The notes beneath the pieces are model-generated. The model did not search any database. It was not told where the DNA came from and was given only the letters and a program-made list of their open reading frames with translations. Source: Candidatus Nucleicultrix amoebiphila FS5 (GTDB lineage: Bacteria > Pseudomonadota > Alphaproteobacteria > Caedimonadales > Nucleicultricaceae). From it: a stretch of DNA of 64,000 nucleotides. The position numbers and the translations under genes were made by a program. The stretch covers positions 1,710,648 to 1,774,647 of the forward strand of contig NZ_CP008743.1 of assembly GCF_002117145.1 (NCBI RefSeq), in the 5' to 3' direction. Numbering within the stretch: position 1 is the first letter of the stretch; the number at the start of each line of letters is the position of its first letter. Below, one piece after another: positions 39,180 to 47,272 of this stretch.

Positions 39180-39902
39180 TCAATTTTTTATTGCATCTTT
39201 ATATGAAGTCACAATTTTCTTAATTTTTCCATCCTCCATGAGCGCAATGCGATCTGCAAAAGGGTATATGCGTATATCGTGTGTTACAACTATGAGCGAT
39301 CGCTTTTGGTCCATGGCTATCTTCTTCATTATTCCTAAAATCAATTGGCCAGTCTCACCATCAAGGGCGCTCGTTGGTTCATCGCAAACAATAAGGCGTG
39401 GGTCATGGATAAGAGCACGCGCAATGGCGACGCGTTGTTGTTGTCCACCTGAAAGTGAAACAGGCAGTGAGTGTGTTTTGTCAGATAATCCCATTTGAGC
39501 AAGAATTTCATTTGCTTTAAGAGTTGCTGCGTGACGCTCCATTCCATTAATTATAAGAGGTACTGCTACGTTTTCTGAAGCTGTTAATGTAGGCATAAGG
39601 TTGAAAGCTTGAAACACGAAACCAATGTTTTTAGCGCGAAATTTAATTCTTTCAAGGGGAGAAAATTCTGAAACTTTGTGCCCAAACACCTGACAAGTAC
39701 CACTATCATGATCCAAGATTCCAGCAATTATCGAAATAAGTGTTGTTTTTCCACACCCTGATGGACCTGCAAGCATCAAGAGTTCACCTTCTTTTATATC
39801 TAGTTCAACACCCCTTAACGCCGTTACTTTTGTTGTGCCATCAGTATAAGTCTTGATGACTTTTGAGCATTGCACTGCGGTAGTTAGTTTTTGTTGTTTC
39901 AT
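39180..39902 (-). CDS. ABC exporter ATP-binding protein (DevA/MacB-like)
   Basis: A 240-residue ATPase with Walker [11 protein letters not shown], a Q-loop ([13 protein letters not shown]), the signature [16 protein letters not shown], Walker [14 protein letters not shown] and the H-loop VTHD. The [14 protein letters not shown] pattern is typical of the LolD/MacB/DevA export group. It lies between the permease and adaptor genes, with gaps of 8 and 11 bases. Confidence 0.95.
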   Translation of the reverse strand: MKQQKLTTAVQCSKVIKTYTDGTTKVTALRGVELDIKEGELLMLAGPSGCGKTTLISIIAGILDHDSGTCQVFGHKVSEFSPLERIKFRAKNIGFVFQAFNLMPTLTASENVAVPLIINGMERHAATLKANEILAQMGLSDKTHSLPVSLSGGQQQRVAIARALIHDPRLIVCDEPTSALDGETGQLILGIMKKIAMDQKRSLIVVTHDIRIYPFADRIALMEDGKIKKIVTSYKDAIKN

Positions 39903-39910
39903 AAGTATCG

Positions 39911-41071
39911 CTAGCTTTTGAATACGATTGCAGGCTCAAGCTTGATTACCTTGCGAATACTGATGAGGGCCCCAATCGTTGAAATGATAGTGACACCAAT
40001 AATGCTGAAGGCCATGAGTTGCCAAGGAAAACGAAAGGCAATCTGAGAAGATCGAGAGAGAATAGAAAAAAGTGTTGTGCCCCCAAGACCTATGCCATAC
40101 CCAACAACTCCAACGATGATTGATTGAAATAGAATCATATACAGAAGCATGCGGTCCGTTGCTCCCATGGCTTTAAGGACACCAAAATACCTAAGATTTT
40201 CAAGGGTAAAATTATAGAATGTTTGACCAGAAATAGCAGCACCAACAAGGAAGCCTAAAAGAACTGAAACTCCAAAATTGATAGGAATGCCAGTGTATTT
40301 TAAGTAATACTTTATTGTTATATTTTTAAATTCGTCAGCTGTATACGCTGCTAGACCTGTGTTTTCTTTAATTCTCGTTATGACGCCTTGAATGTTCTCA
40401 TCTGATTTAACCTTAACTAATATAAAAGAAAGAAGATGCCGCTGAGGAGGAGCAAAATTAGTGGCTCTGGTGAATGTTGTAAAGACAACAGGAAGAGACT
40501 GAAAAGTTCGCGTGGTTTCTGCAATGCCAACAACGACAGCTCGGTGGTCATTTAATTCAAGCTGATCGCCAACCTTTAGGGGAATCTTGGGACCTCCAGG
40601 GTATGCTGACGGTTTTGCTAGTTTGTCATTAGCGCCCTCTACATTGACAATAACTGAATCACTGCGCCTAAGGTCTTCAAGTTGACCTTCTATCATAGTT
40701 GCAGGGCCACCTATCAGAGTAGTATCGTCCAATCCAATGACATTACAATTTTGAAAGTTACCATTCTCGAGACGAGCTTGAATGTTGCCTTTATAAAGAG
40801 GCTTTGCCCAATCAACACCTGCAATGCTTGAAACCCGATAGAGCATTGTTTGAGCCATAGGTTTGCTATCATCGATATATTGAACTTTCGAATCCATGAC
40901 CCAAATATCAGGCAATCCCATATCTGTAAGAAAACTAAAAGATCGCGTCATAAGACCAACGAAAACGCCAGGCTGTTGAGTCATAATCAATGAAGCAAAA
41001 GAAATACCAAGGATAATTCCAATAAACTTTCCGCGGTCTCCAATGAGCATTCTCAGGGCAATATAAAACAT
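39911..41071 (-). CDS. ABC exporter permease, FtsX/DevC-like
   Basis: A 386-residue permease with four membrane helices: one near the N-terminus (about 15-33) and three in the C-terminal FtsX domain (about 265-375). A large periplasmic domain lies between them. The ENLRYFGVLKAMGATDRMLL coupling segment is conserved. Size and layout match DevC. It is the first gene of the permease-ATPase-adaptor-OMF operon. The cargo is unknown; DevBCA exports glycolipids and MacAB exports peptides and lipids in other bacteria. Confidence 0.92.
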   Translation of the reverse strand: MFYIALRMLIGDRGKFIGIILGISFASLIMTQQPGVFVGLMTRSFSFLTDMGLPDIWVMDSKVQYIDDSKPMAQTMLYRVSSIAGVDWAKPLYKGNIQARLENGNFQNCNVIGLDDTTLIGGPATMIEGQLEDLRRSDSVIVNVEGANDKLAKPSAYPGGPKIPLKVGDQLELNDHRAVVVGIAETTRTFQSLPVVFTTFTRATNFAPPQRHLLSFILVKVKSDENIQGVITRIKENTGLAAYTADEFKNITIKYYLKYTGIPINFGVSVLLGFLVGAAISGQTFYNFTLENLRYFGVLKAMGATDRMLLYMILFQSIIVGVVGYGIGLGGTTLFSILSRSSQIAFRFPWQLMAFSIIGVTIISTIGALISIRKVIKLEPAIVFKS

Positions 41072-41214
41072 CTTGGCGTATTCGCTCTTTTGTTATTATG
41101 AAAAATATTAACATACGAAGGATAGAAGGAAAAAGTTTTTAAAAAGTAAATCATTGGTTCTTAGCCAAATCAGGAGGATCAGCAAAATTTAAGGCAAAAT
41201 AATTGCCAAAAAAG

Positions 41215-41243
41215 TTGACAATCTTCTTCTTTGTGGATATGAC
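41215..41243 (+). promoter_or_regulatory. Promoter of the second exported Rpn gene
   Basis: A perfect TTGACA (41215-41220) is followed after 17 bp by TATGAC (41238-41243, four of six matches). Transcription would begin near 41250, downstream of the left arm of the inverted repeat at 41226-41239. Confidence 0.6.
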
Positions 41244-41284
41244 TATCGTAATAATAAAAAGACGTTTTCCTATCCACAGAGAGG
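41226..41284 (+). promoter_or_regulatory. Inverted repeat sequestering the Rpn ribosome-binding site
   Basis: Bases 41226-41239 can pair in RNA with 41271-41284 over 14 pairs (12 Watson-Crick and two G-U), with a 31-base loop. The right arm contains AGAGAGG (41278-41284), the ribosome-binding site of the gene starting at 41291. A transcript from the local promoter would start after the left arm and leave the site free, while read-through RNA from upstream would mask it. Confidence 0.6.
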
Positions 41285-41290
41285 TTAGCC

Positions 41291-42682
41291 ATGAAGCAGA
41301 GCATCAAAGTCTGTTTATTTTTATGTATGGGCATCTATAGTTTACACGGAGCTGCAGCTGAAGCGTCAGCCTTGGCAGAAGTGCTGTTCAACGGAGTGAC
41401 AAAGGGCGGGGCAAAGGTCGTTAAGAAGCGACCGGCTGTTCATTCTTCCTCCGTCCCCCTTTTCAAAAACTCCACCGTTAACGTGCAAAGAGGGAAGGGG
41501 TTGAGAGCGTGGCCAAAGAATTTCCAAACGTCAGGTTTTCATAAAACTGCGTTTTTTCAAGATCAGGATGAAACAAAAGGAATCACGATTCCTGAAACCA
41601 GCGAATCAATTCCTCTTCATCGTACGGCTTTGTTGGACCCAAAGGATGATGAATTGTTTAAAAGAATTTTCACATCAAAAGAAAACTCTCAGATGGTCGT
41701 CGGGCTTTTGAATGATTTTCTAGAATTAGAAGGGCAAGAGAGAATTGAAACCATTACGATCTTGAACAATGAATTTACCCCTAGACGTTATCGTGGCAAG
41801 AAATCTTTCTTCGATATTTTTTGTAAAGACCGAGCCGGAAAGCAATTTATTGTTGAAATGCAAAAAGACAAAGAAAAGGCCTTTTTCAAACGCCTCCATT
41901 ATTATGCATCGGCCGCGTATAGTGAACAACTTGGGAGAGGGTTGGACTATGGTCTTCTGAAGCCTGTCTATCTTGTTTGTATTGTTGATCATACCTTGTT
42001 TAAGGATAATCAAGATTATAAGCACATCTTTACGTTAAAGCATAAAAAAATGCACACTGAATTTCCTGATGGTCCGCGCTATGTGGTGATTGAATTAGAA
42101 AAGTTTACTAAGACCAATGGAAGAATAAAATCTGCTGAAGATGAATTTCTCTATCTATTAAACAATTGGCAGCAAGTGGTGAGTTCTCCTCCAGATTCAA
42201 AGATAAAAGGGGCCTATGAAACCATCAGCAGTTACAACTTTTCGTCAATGGAGTACTTGGCTTATCAAGAAAGAATGTTGGACGAGATGACGCGAAGAGA
42301 CAAAGAAGAAGAGCTTAATCAAGTAAGGGAGAGTGTTAAACACGCTGAGGAAAGCCTAAGACACGCTGAAGAGCAATCTAAGATAGCTGAGGAAAAAGCC
42401 AGAGCCGCTGATGAAAAATCTAAGGTTGTTGAAGAGAGCTTAAGACAAGCTGAGGAAAAATCTAAGATAGCTGAAGAGAGCTTAAGACAAGCTGAGGAAA
42501 AATCTAAGATAGCTGAAGAGAAATCGAAAGTGGCTGAGGAGAAGCTTGGTCAGATGAATATCGATACGGCTCTTAAACTCATCGCTTTTAAGTTAAGTAC
42601 TTTGCAAATCAAAGAAGCGACAGGACTAGAAGATGAGACAGTCGAAAAACTGCGCTTAAAAGCAAAGCAAGAGAGGAAGTAG
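41291..42682 (+). CDS. Exported Rpn-family PD-(D/E)XK nuclease with coiled-coil tail
   Basis: A 463-residue protein. Residues 1-25 form a good signal peptide (MKQSIKVCLFLCMGIYSLHG, then AAAEA). A basic linker follows to about 108, then the Rpn nuclease domain beginning LHRTALLDPKDDELFKRIF. The motif residues are Asp175 (FFDIFCKD) and Glu189-x-Gln191 (VEMQK). Residues from about 339 to 423 are a charged coiled coil with a 14-residue repeat, and the end (KEATGLEDETVEKL) is the usual Rpn tail helix. Family members are recombination-promoting DNA endonucleases; an exported one could act on foreign or host nucleic acid (inference). It has its own promoter and a masked ribosome-binding site. Confidence 0.82.
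   Translation: MKQSIKVCLFLCMGIYSLHGAAAEASALAEVLFNGVTKGGAKVVKKRPAVHSSSVPLFKNSTVNVQRGKGLRAWPKNFQTSGFHKTAFFQDQDETKGITIPETSESIPLHRTALLDPKDDELFKRIFTSKENSQMVVGLLNDFLELEGQERIETITILNNEFTPRRYRGKKSFFDIFCKDRAGKQFIVEMQKDKEKAFFKRLHYYASAAYSEQLGRGLDYGLLKPVYLVCIVDHTLFKDNQDYKHIFTLKHKKMHTEFPDGPRYVVIELEKFTKTNGRIKSAEDEFLYLLNNWQQVVSSPPDSKIKGAYETISSYNFSSMEYLAYQERMLDEMTRRDKEEELNQVRESVKHAEESLRHAEEQSKIAEEKARAADEKSKVVEESLRQAEEKSKIAEESLRQAEEKSKIAEEKSKVAEEKLGQMNIDTALKLIAFKLSTLQIKEATGLEDETVEKLRLKAKQERK
42431..42514 (+). repeat. Two exact 42-bp tandem repeats in the Rpn coiled coil
   Basis: Copies at 42431-42472 and 42473-42514 are identical and encode EESLRQAEEKSKIA twice, that is two heptads per unit. Diverged copies flank them from about 42340 to 42550. 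Exact identity at the DNA level suggests recent duplication or slippage, so copy number may vary between strains. Confidence 0.9.
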
Positions 42683-42735
42683 AAAAGGTGAGATGAAGGA
42701 AGGATCTCTATAAAAGGGAGTGTGATTGCTTAATA

Positions 42736-42764
42736 TTCCCATAACGTATTGTTTATGCTATAGT
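42736..42764 (+). promoter_or_regulatory. Candidate promoter of rnpB
   Basis: TTCCCA (42736-42741), a 17-bp spacer and TATAGT (42759-42764) end about six bases before the first base of helix P1 of RNase P RNA, the correct distance for the start of a stable RNA. Confidence 0.5.
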
Positions 42765-42769
42765 TAATA

Positions 42770-43155
42770 TGCTTGGAAGCAAGATGGTCGCTCCTTAAGA
42801 TTTTCTTAAGGGGAGGAAAGTCCGGGCTCCCCAGAAACAAGGTGCCGGATAACGTCCGGCGAGGGTAACTTTAGGGAAAGTGCCACAGAAAATATACCGC
42901 CTTATGTTTTGTATATAAGGTAAGGGTGAAATGGTGTGGTAAGAGCACACCGCATTCCTGGTAACAGGTATGGCAGGGTAAACCCCACCTGGAGCAAAAC
43001 CAAATAGGGACGATACTTTAGGGTAACCTAAAACGTGGGTTTCTGCACGATCGTTCGGGTAGGTTGCGTGAAGGCGTTGGTAACAACGCTTCCAGATGAA
43101 TGACCATCCAGGCTCAAGCGGGCTGGACAGAACCCGGCTTATATGCTTCCAAGCA
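42770..43155 (+). ncRNA. rnpB: RNase P RNA, bacterial class A
   Basis: The catalytic RNA that matures tRNA 5' ends. The conserved core is present in order: GAGGAAAGTCCGGGCTC near 42813, AGGGTAAACCCCACCTGGAG near 42975 and ACAGAACCCGGCTTA near 43128. The last pairs with the first region to form P4. Helix P1 is a perfect 10-bp pairing of 42771-42780 with 43145-43154, which sets the ends. The length of about 386 bases is normal. No terminator separates it from fabI2. Confidence 0.96.
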
Positions 43156-43186
43156 AATTTTATAAATAACAAAAAAGGTGATTTCT

Positions 43187-43957
43187 ATGACTGGGGCTTT
43201 ATTAAGAGGGAAAAAAGGATTGGTCATTGGTATTGCCAATGAACATAGCATTGCTTATGGATGTGCACACGTTTTTCGAGAGATGGGAGCGACTTTGGCA
43301 CTTACCTACTTGAATAGTGACTCTTATCCTTATGTCAAGCCACTTGCCGAACGCTTAGATGCCCCCCTGCTGTTAGCCTGCGATTTTCGTATTCCAGGTC
43401 AATTAGAAGCAGTTTTTGAAAAAATTAAAAACACCTGGGGAGAGCTTGATTTTGTACTACATTCGGTAGCCTATGCGCCGAGAGAAGACTTGCACGCTCG
43501 TGTAACAGATTGCAGTAAAGAAGGTTTTTCGACGGCCATGGATTTATCTTGTCATTCATTTATTCGGATAGCAAAGCAGAGCGAACCTTTGATGAAAAAG
43601 GGGGGGTGTCTTTTGGCTGTCAGTTTTTATGGGGCTGAAAAAGTTGTTAAGCACTATAATCTGATGGGACCCGTCAAGGCAGCCTTAGAGTCGACTGTTC
43701 GTTATTTAGCCATTGAACTGGCCTCTCAAAATATTCGTGTACATGCTCTTTCACCAGGTCCTATCAAAACCAGGGCAGCTTCAGGTTTGGATCGTTTTGA
43801 TGAGTTGATGGAGATGGTCAAAAAGCGCGTTCCTAATCATAAATTGGTGACAATTGAAGAAGTTGGGAGTTTAGCTGCATTTTTAGTGAGTGATGCTGCT
43901 AAATCTTTAACGGGTAACATCGAATATATCGATGGAGGTTATCACACTCTCGGTTAA
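43187..43957 (+). CDS. Second enoyl-ACP reductase FabI paralogue
   Basis: A 256-residue SDR with FabI hallmarks: GIANEHSIAYG for NADH, the SVAYAPRED region and active-site Tyr-x6-Lys in HYNLMGPVK. Relative to the other FabI in this window (20225-21046) the order of motifs is the same but the sequence is clearly diverged. Start ATG 43187 has AAGGTGA just upstream; the GTG inside that site is not the start. It begins 31 bases after rnpB. Two FabI copies are known in some Alphaproteobacteria and may differ in chain-length preference or inhibitor sensitivity. Confidence 0.93.
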   Translation: MTGALLRGKKGLVIGIANEHSIAYGCAHVFREMGATLALTYLNSDSYPYVKPLAERLDAPLLLACDFRIPGQLEAVFEKIKNTWGELDFVLHSVAYAPREDLHARVTDCSKEGFSTAMDLSCHSFIRIAKQSEPLMKKGGCLLAVSFYGAEKVVKHYNLMGPVKAALESTVRYLAIELASQNIRVHALSPGPIKTRAASGLDRFDELMEMVKKRVPNHKLVTIEEVGSLAAFLVSDAAKSLTGNIEYIDGGYHTLG

Positions 43958-43973
43958 GACTGAGACATATTTT

Positions 43974-45182
43974 TTAGCGTATTGGCTTATGGTCTCTGCC
44001 CTCTGCCCTCGGCTGTGATGTATTGTTTTGAGAAGGCAAAGAGAGTTCTAAATCGAATTCAAACCCATCATCAGTTTTTGGGTCTTTCCAGATCAGCCTT
44101 TCCTGTCCCTTTTTTATTTCCACCCAATATATATTTTCTACGCTATTTAATCCTTTTGAATGCAAGTAATTCATCACAAACTTCTTGGGTCTTGTGTCAT
44201 CTTGCATATAGCTTATGTATATCTTTAAAGCCGGATTTAAGGGAGAGTGAAAAATTGCTTCAAAGAGATGTTCACAATTGAAAAAAGAGCATCCATAGAT
44301 AAAAAGATGCCCTTGTTTTAAATCAGAGAGTTTTTTGTAGGCCTCACGAAGATAATGATCATCGTTAATTTCCGCTTTTTTGACATAGTAACGATCTTCA
44401 AAAATAATAACAGGGGTACGTTCTAGAGGAAGATTGTGAAGTCTTGCATGTAATTGACTTTGTGTATCATCTTTGAAGGCTTTCATAAAATTTTCTCGAC
44501 ACCAATTTTCTGCAGATATTGTGAAATATTTGTTTGTTATTTGATGCTTTCTAAGGTGAAATCCTCCATGTAGAAAATAAACTGGAATACGTCCTTCTTT
44601 TTCACCATTTTGTAAGTTGGTGGCAATTTCATCGTAGGTTAAATGGAGAGATTCTTTCAGATTGTTTCCATGGATAAATGTTAGACCATCCAGAAATTTC
44701 GCTCCTTGTTCAGGAGCACTATATTTTTGAATAGTCCAAAAGAAAAAAGGATCGTAGTTGATTGTAAATATTTGATTGAAGTCTAGAAAAAAATTTTTTA
44801 ATTGAGTCTGACCTATAATATCAGAGGGTTGAGGCGCTCTTTTGAGAACATGATTCAAAAGATTAAAATTAACAATATAGCGAACACATTCGTTAATAAG
44901 TTCTGGCTTTTTGATGATAACTAATCGATCGAGTGCTTTTGGAGCATTAATAAGGTTTGTAATATTTTTAGTAATGTTGTCTAGAGCTTCAACTGTATCA
45001 TAATGGACTGCATTTCTTACACTGTCTGCGGGACAAGAGAGTCCTAGACCATTTCCTATTAGAAGAGTTTTTTTTGCATTTTTTACAACACCATTTCTCA
45101 GAGCTTTTATATAACAACTAAGACATAGGGTTGCAGTTTGACCTGACTCTATGTGAGTACATTGAATAGGATTAAACGGCAT
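43974..45182 (-). CDS. SIR2-like / DUF4917 family protein
   Basis: A 402-residue protein that I place, with moderate certainty, in the SIR2-like DUF4917 group. Visible marks are the Rossmann loop LLIGNGLGLS (40-49), TINYD (140-144, the SIR2-like TNYD motif), FLHGG with the candidate catalytic His205 (203-207) and the late YGCSFFNCEHLF (296-307). An N-terminal C8...CLSC (20-23) group may bind metal. SIR2-like domains in several anti-phage systems hydrolyse NAD+. Activity and a defence role are inference here. AAAGG/AGAAG lies upstream of the ATG. It lies 97 bases behind the subtilase gene, on the same strand. Confidence 0.65.
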   Translation of the reverse strand: MPFNPIQCTHIESGQTATLCLSCYIKALRNGVVKNAKKTLLIGNGLGLSCPADSVRNAVHYDTVEALDNITKNITNLINAPKALDRLVIIKKPELINECVRYIVNFNLLNHVLKRAPQPSDIIGQTQLKNFFLDFNQIFTINYDPFFFWTIQKYSAPEQGAKFLDGLTFIHGNNLKESLHLTYDEIATNLQNGEKEGRIPVYFLHGGFHLRKHQITNKYFTISAENWCRENFMKAFKDDTQSQLHARLHNLPLERTPVIIFEDRYYVKKAEINDDHYLREAYKKLSDLKQGHLFIYGCSFFNCEHLFEAIFHSPLNPALKIYISYMQDDTRPKKFVMNYLHSKGLNSVENIYWVEIKKGQERLIWKDPKTDDGFEFDLELSLPSQNNTSQPRAEGRDHKPIR

Positions 45183-45251
45183 TTCTTCTGACCTTTGATT
45201 TTATAGAAAGTTTAATTCTCAATTATTTCAAATTCCTTTCTAGATATCAGA

Positions 45252-45271
45252 TAAACAGGCATACTTGTTTA
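45252..45271. repeat. Short hairpin between the subtilase and SIR2-like genes
   Basis: An 8-bp stem (45252-45259 with 45264-45271, one G-U, loop CATA) lies eight bases past the subtilase stop codon on the minus strand. It is not followed by a T-run, so at most it is a weak terminator or an mRNA-end stabiliser. Confidence 0.45.
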
Positions 45272-45279
45272 AAGAGGAG

Positions 45280-47208
45280 CTAACTCTGTTGTATCAACAT
45301 TTTTTGAGCTCTAATTTTATGAGCTTCTGCCATTGCCCCCTTAAAATTGATGATGCCTTGCCCATGAATATTGGGATTATAGTCTTTGATATCATCCTTA
45401 TTGGCGCCTTTAAGAAGCGCCTCCTTAATTTCACTATAGGTTAGATCTGGAAATGCTCCTCTAAGTTTAGTAGCAATAGCGCTTGCTATGGCTGATGCTG
45501 TCGAAGTACCTCCTTTTGGTATGAATTCATAAATGTTATCTCCAACATCTCTGATTTGATATTTACCAGGAGCCAATAAAAACATATCAGAGTAATCTCC
45601 AGCCTGATTGCTGTAACTACTTATAGCACTCTTTGAAATATCCCAGTCGCCAACAAGAAGTGTATGGTCTAGAAGCTCTTGATGGCTTTCCATTACTTTT
45701 TTAAGACCGGGCTTGTTACCTTTGATCATAGTAAGACCTTCATTTCCAGCAGATCTAAAAAGTAAAATGTCCGATCCTTCAAGCATTTCTTTAAGGAGAA
45801 GAGTGTCTTCTAAAGCATATTGCTGTGCGTCTAGATATATTTTCTGCAAGAGGGGAGGAAGAGGAGATTCTGGTGTCCAGTGTTGTGATTTTAGATAAGC
45901 ATCAATAATTGGAAATTCAGCAAAAGAAGAGGATAATATTTCTGAAGTTTTTAAGACGGGAACCGAGATTTCAGAACTTTTAAGAGAGAGATCTAAGACT
46001 CCTTCAACAACGTTTAAAGATAATTTTAGTCTAGGAGGAATTTTGTTTGTTGGAAAAGTAAAATGCACTTTGCCTTTTTCATCTTGTTTAAAAACAGTGA
46101 TGATTTCTTCACCAGCTGAATGAGAAGCATTAACGACTATTGGCAATCCTTTAGATTTAAAAAGAGTTGTTTTTCCTTCACCGATTTGTTCTAAAAGGTC
46201 TTGGTAGTTCCAAGCTTTGATTGTAGCATCTGGTGCCAATCCTTGTGTTCGGTGGATGCCAACATTCTTGTGAGTAACTCCATGTTTCACTGTCTTGATC
46301 ATGTCTGTGCCATGATTTTCTTCCACATCTTTTTCATAGACAATAAGCGTTACGCCTTTTCCACTATGGTTTTGATTACGGAATGAGAGACCTAAGAGTG
46401 CCTTATTTTGAGACTCTAGGACATGTTTGAATTTCGTCCATTTCATTGCGTAAGCATCATATTTGCCATGCATATAGAGACTCTGTAGGTACTTTTTAAT
46501 TGCTACGTCTGAATCCAATGTATCATCTAGTCTAGTCATAAGCTCTCTGAGTAATTGATCTTGCTTTTTAACTATTCTATATCGAGTGTGATATTCTTTT
46601 TCAAAAAGAGGAATCAAATAAGGAAGGTTCTCTTTTCTGTAGTCATCATCCTTCAAAAGAATAAAAGTGGTGAGAGTATCAATGGTGTGGGGCATTCCAC
46701 GGTATTTACTACGAAGTTTGGCATAATTTTTGCCACGCTCTGCAATTTCTTTTAAATTTTTCAGCAAATCATTTTCTACTGTAATATCACTAATTTCAAA
46801 TAATCTTGCCCTCTGTTGCGGTGTTAAGGCTTTTAATGGATTAAGCTGCTCATCCAGAGTTTTATCTGTTTCAATTTTCTTGGATTGTAGAGCTGCTTTA
46901 TATTTTGTTTGACTGCTATGATATTTTTTTATTCCTAATTCTTCGCGAAGACTGCTGGCAAAATTTGGTTGACCAACCAAAAACACACCACTAAGAGCAA
47001 GAGCAGAAGTTTTTAAATGTTTCATCCAATTGTTCTTTTCTTGACGGTCTAAGGACCTTTTTAAAAGGTCTTGGTTAGCAGTAACTAATTGCTGATAATA
47101 ATTGAGATTGGCCTGCCGCATTTCGTGAATATTACCCCGCATTATGCTCTTTATGGCTTGGCTTTGATGCGTTCTCCACACACGATAAAGATCTTGAAGG
47201 TAATTCAT
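45280..47208 (-). CDS. Subtilase-family (S8) serine protease, divergent
   Basis: A 642-residue protein. The Ser motif is clear (GGTSTASAIASAIA, Ser near 569), as is the oxyanion Asn (SAGNEG near 486-491). A His motif is recognisable at HGVTHKNVGI (309-318), followed by GLAPDATIKAWN. The usual DTG motif is not: the aligned strand reads GVTLIVYEKDV (285-295). Residues 62-85 (MKHLKTSALALSGVFLVG...) look like a signal peptide or membrane anchor preceded by a 60-residue Gln/Asn-rich extension. A start at ATG 47025 would make it a normal signal peptide, but the best ribosome-binding site (CGAGG) is at 47208. Substrate unknown. Confidence 0.75.
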   Translation of the reverse strand: MNYLQDLYRVWRTHQSQAIKSIMRGNIHEMRQANLNYYQQLVTANQDLLKRSLDRQEKNNWMKHLKTSALALSGVFLVGQPNFASSLREELGIKKYHSSQTKYKAALQSKKIETDKTLDEQLNPLKALTPQQRARLFEISDITVENDLLKNLKEIAERGKNYAKLRSKYRGMPHTIDTLTTFILLKDDDYRKENLPYLIPLFEKEYHTRYRIVKKQDQLLRELMTRLDDTLDSDVAIKKYLQSLYMHGKYDAYAMKWTKFKHVLESQNKALLGLSFRNQNHSGKGVTLIVYEKDVEENHGTDMIKTVKHGVTHKNVGIHRTQGLAPDATIKAWNYQDLLEQIGEGKTTLFKSKGLPIVVNASHSAGEEIITVFKQDEKGKVHFTFPTNKIPPRLKLSLNVVEGVLDLSLKSSEISVPVLKTSEILSSSFAEFPIIDAYLKSQHWTPESPLPPLLQKIYLDAQQYALEDTLLLKEMLEGSDILLFRSAGNEGLTMIKGNKPGLKKVMESHQELLDHTLLVGDWDISKSAISSYSNQAGDYSDMFLLAPGKYQIRDVGDNIYEFIPKGGTSTASAIASAIATKLRGAFPDLTYSEIKEALLKGANKDDIKDYNPNIHGQGIINFKGAMAEAHKIRAQKMLIQQS

Positions 47209-47272
47209 TTGCACCTCGTGATTCTTCTAAATTATAGGACGATAATCTCTAAAAAAACTTAAAGATGTAGAA

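Noticed and set aside
42337-42550. Tandem repeats considered as a CRISPR array
   Set aside because: The repeats are contiguous, in frame and code for a coiled coil; there are no spacers or cas genes.
42795-43172. Open frame of 125 codons on the minus strand
   Set aside because: It is antisense to RNase P RNA, whose conserved core and P1 pairing are unmistakable; the frame has no ribosome-binding site or family similarity.
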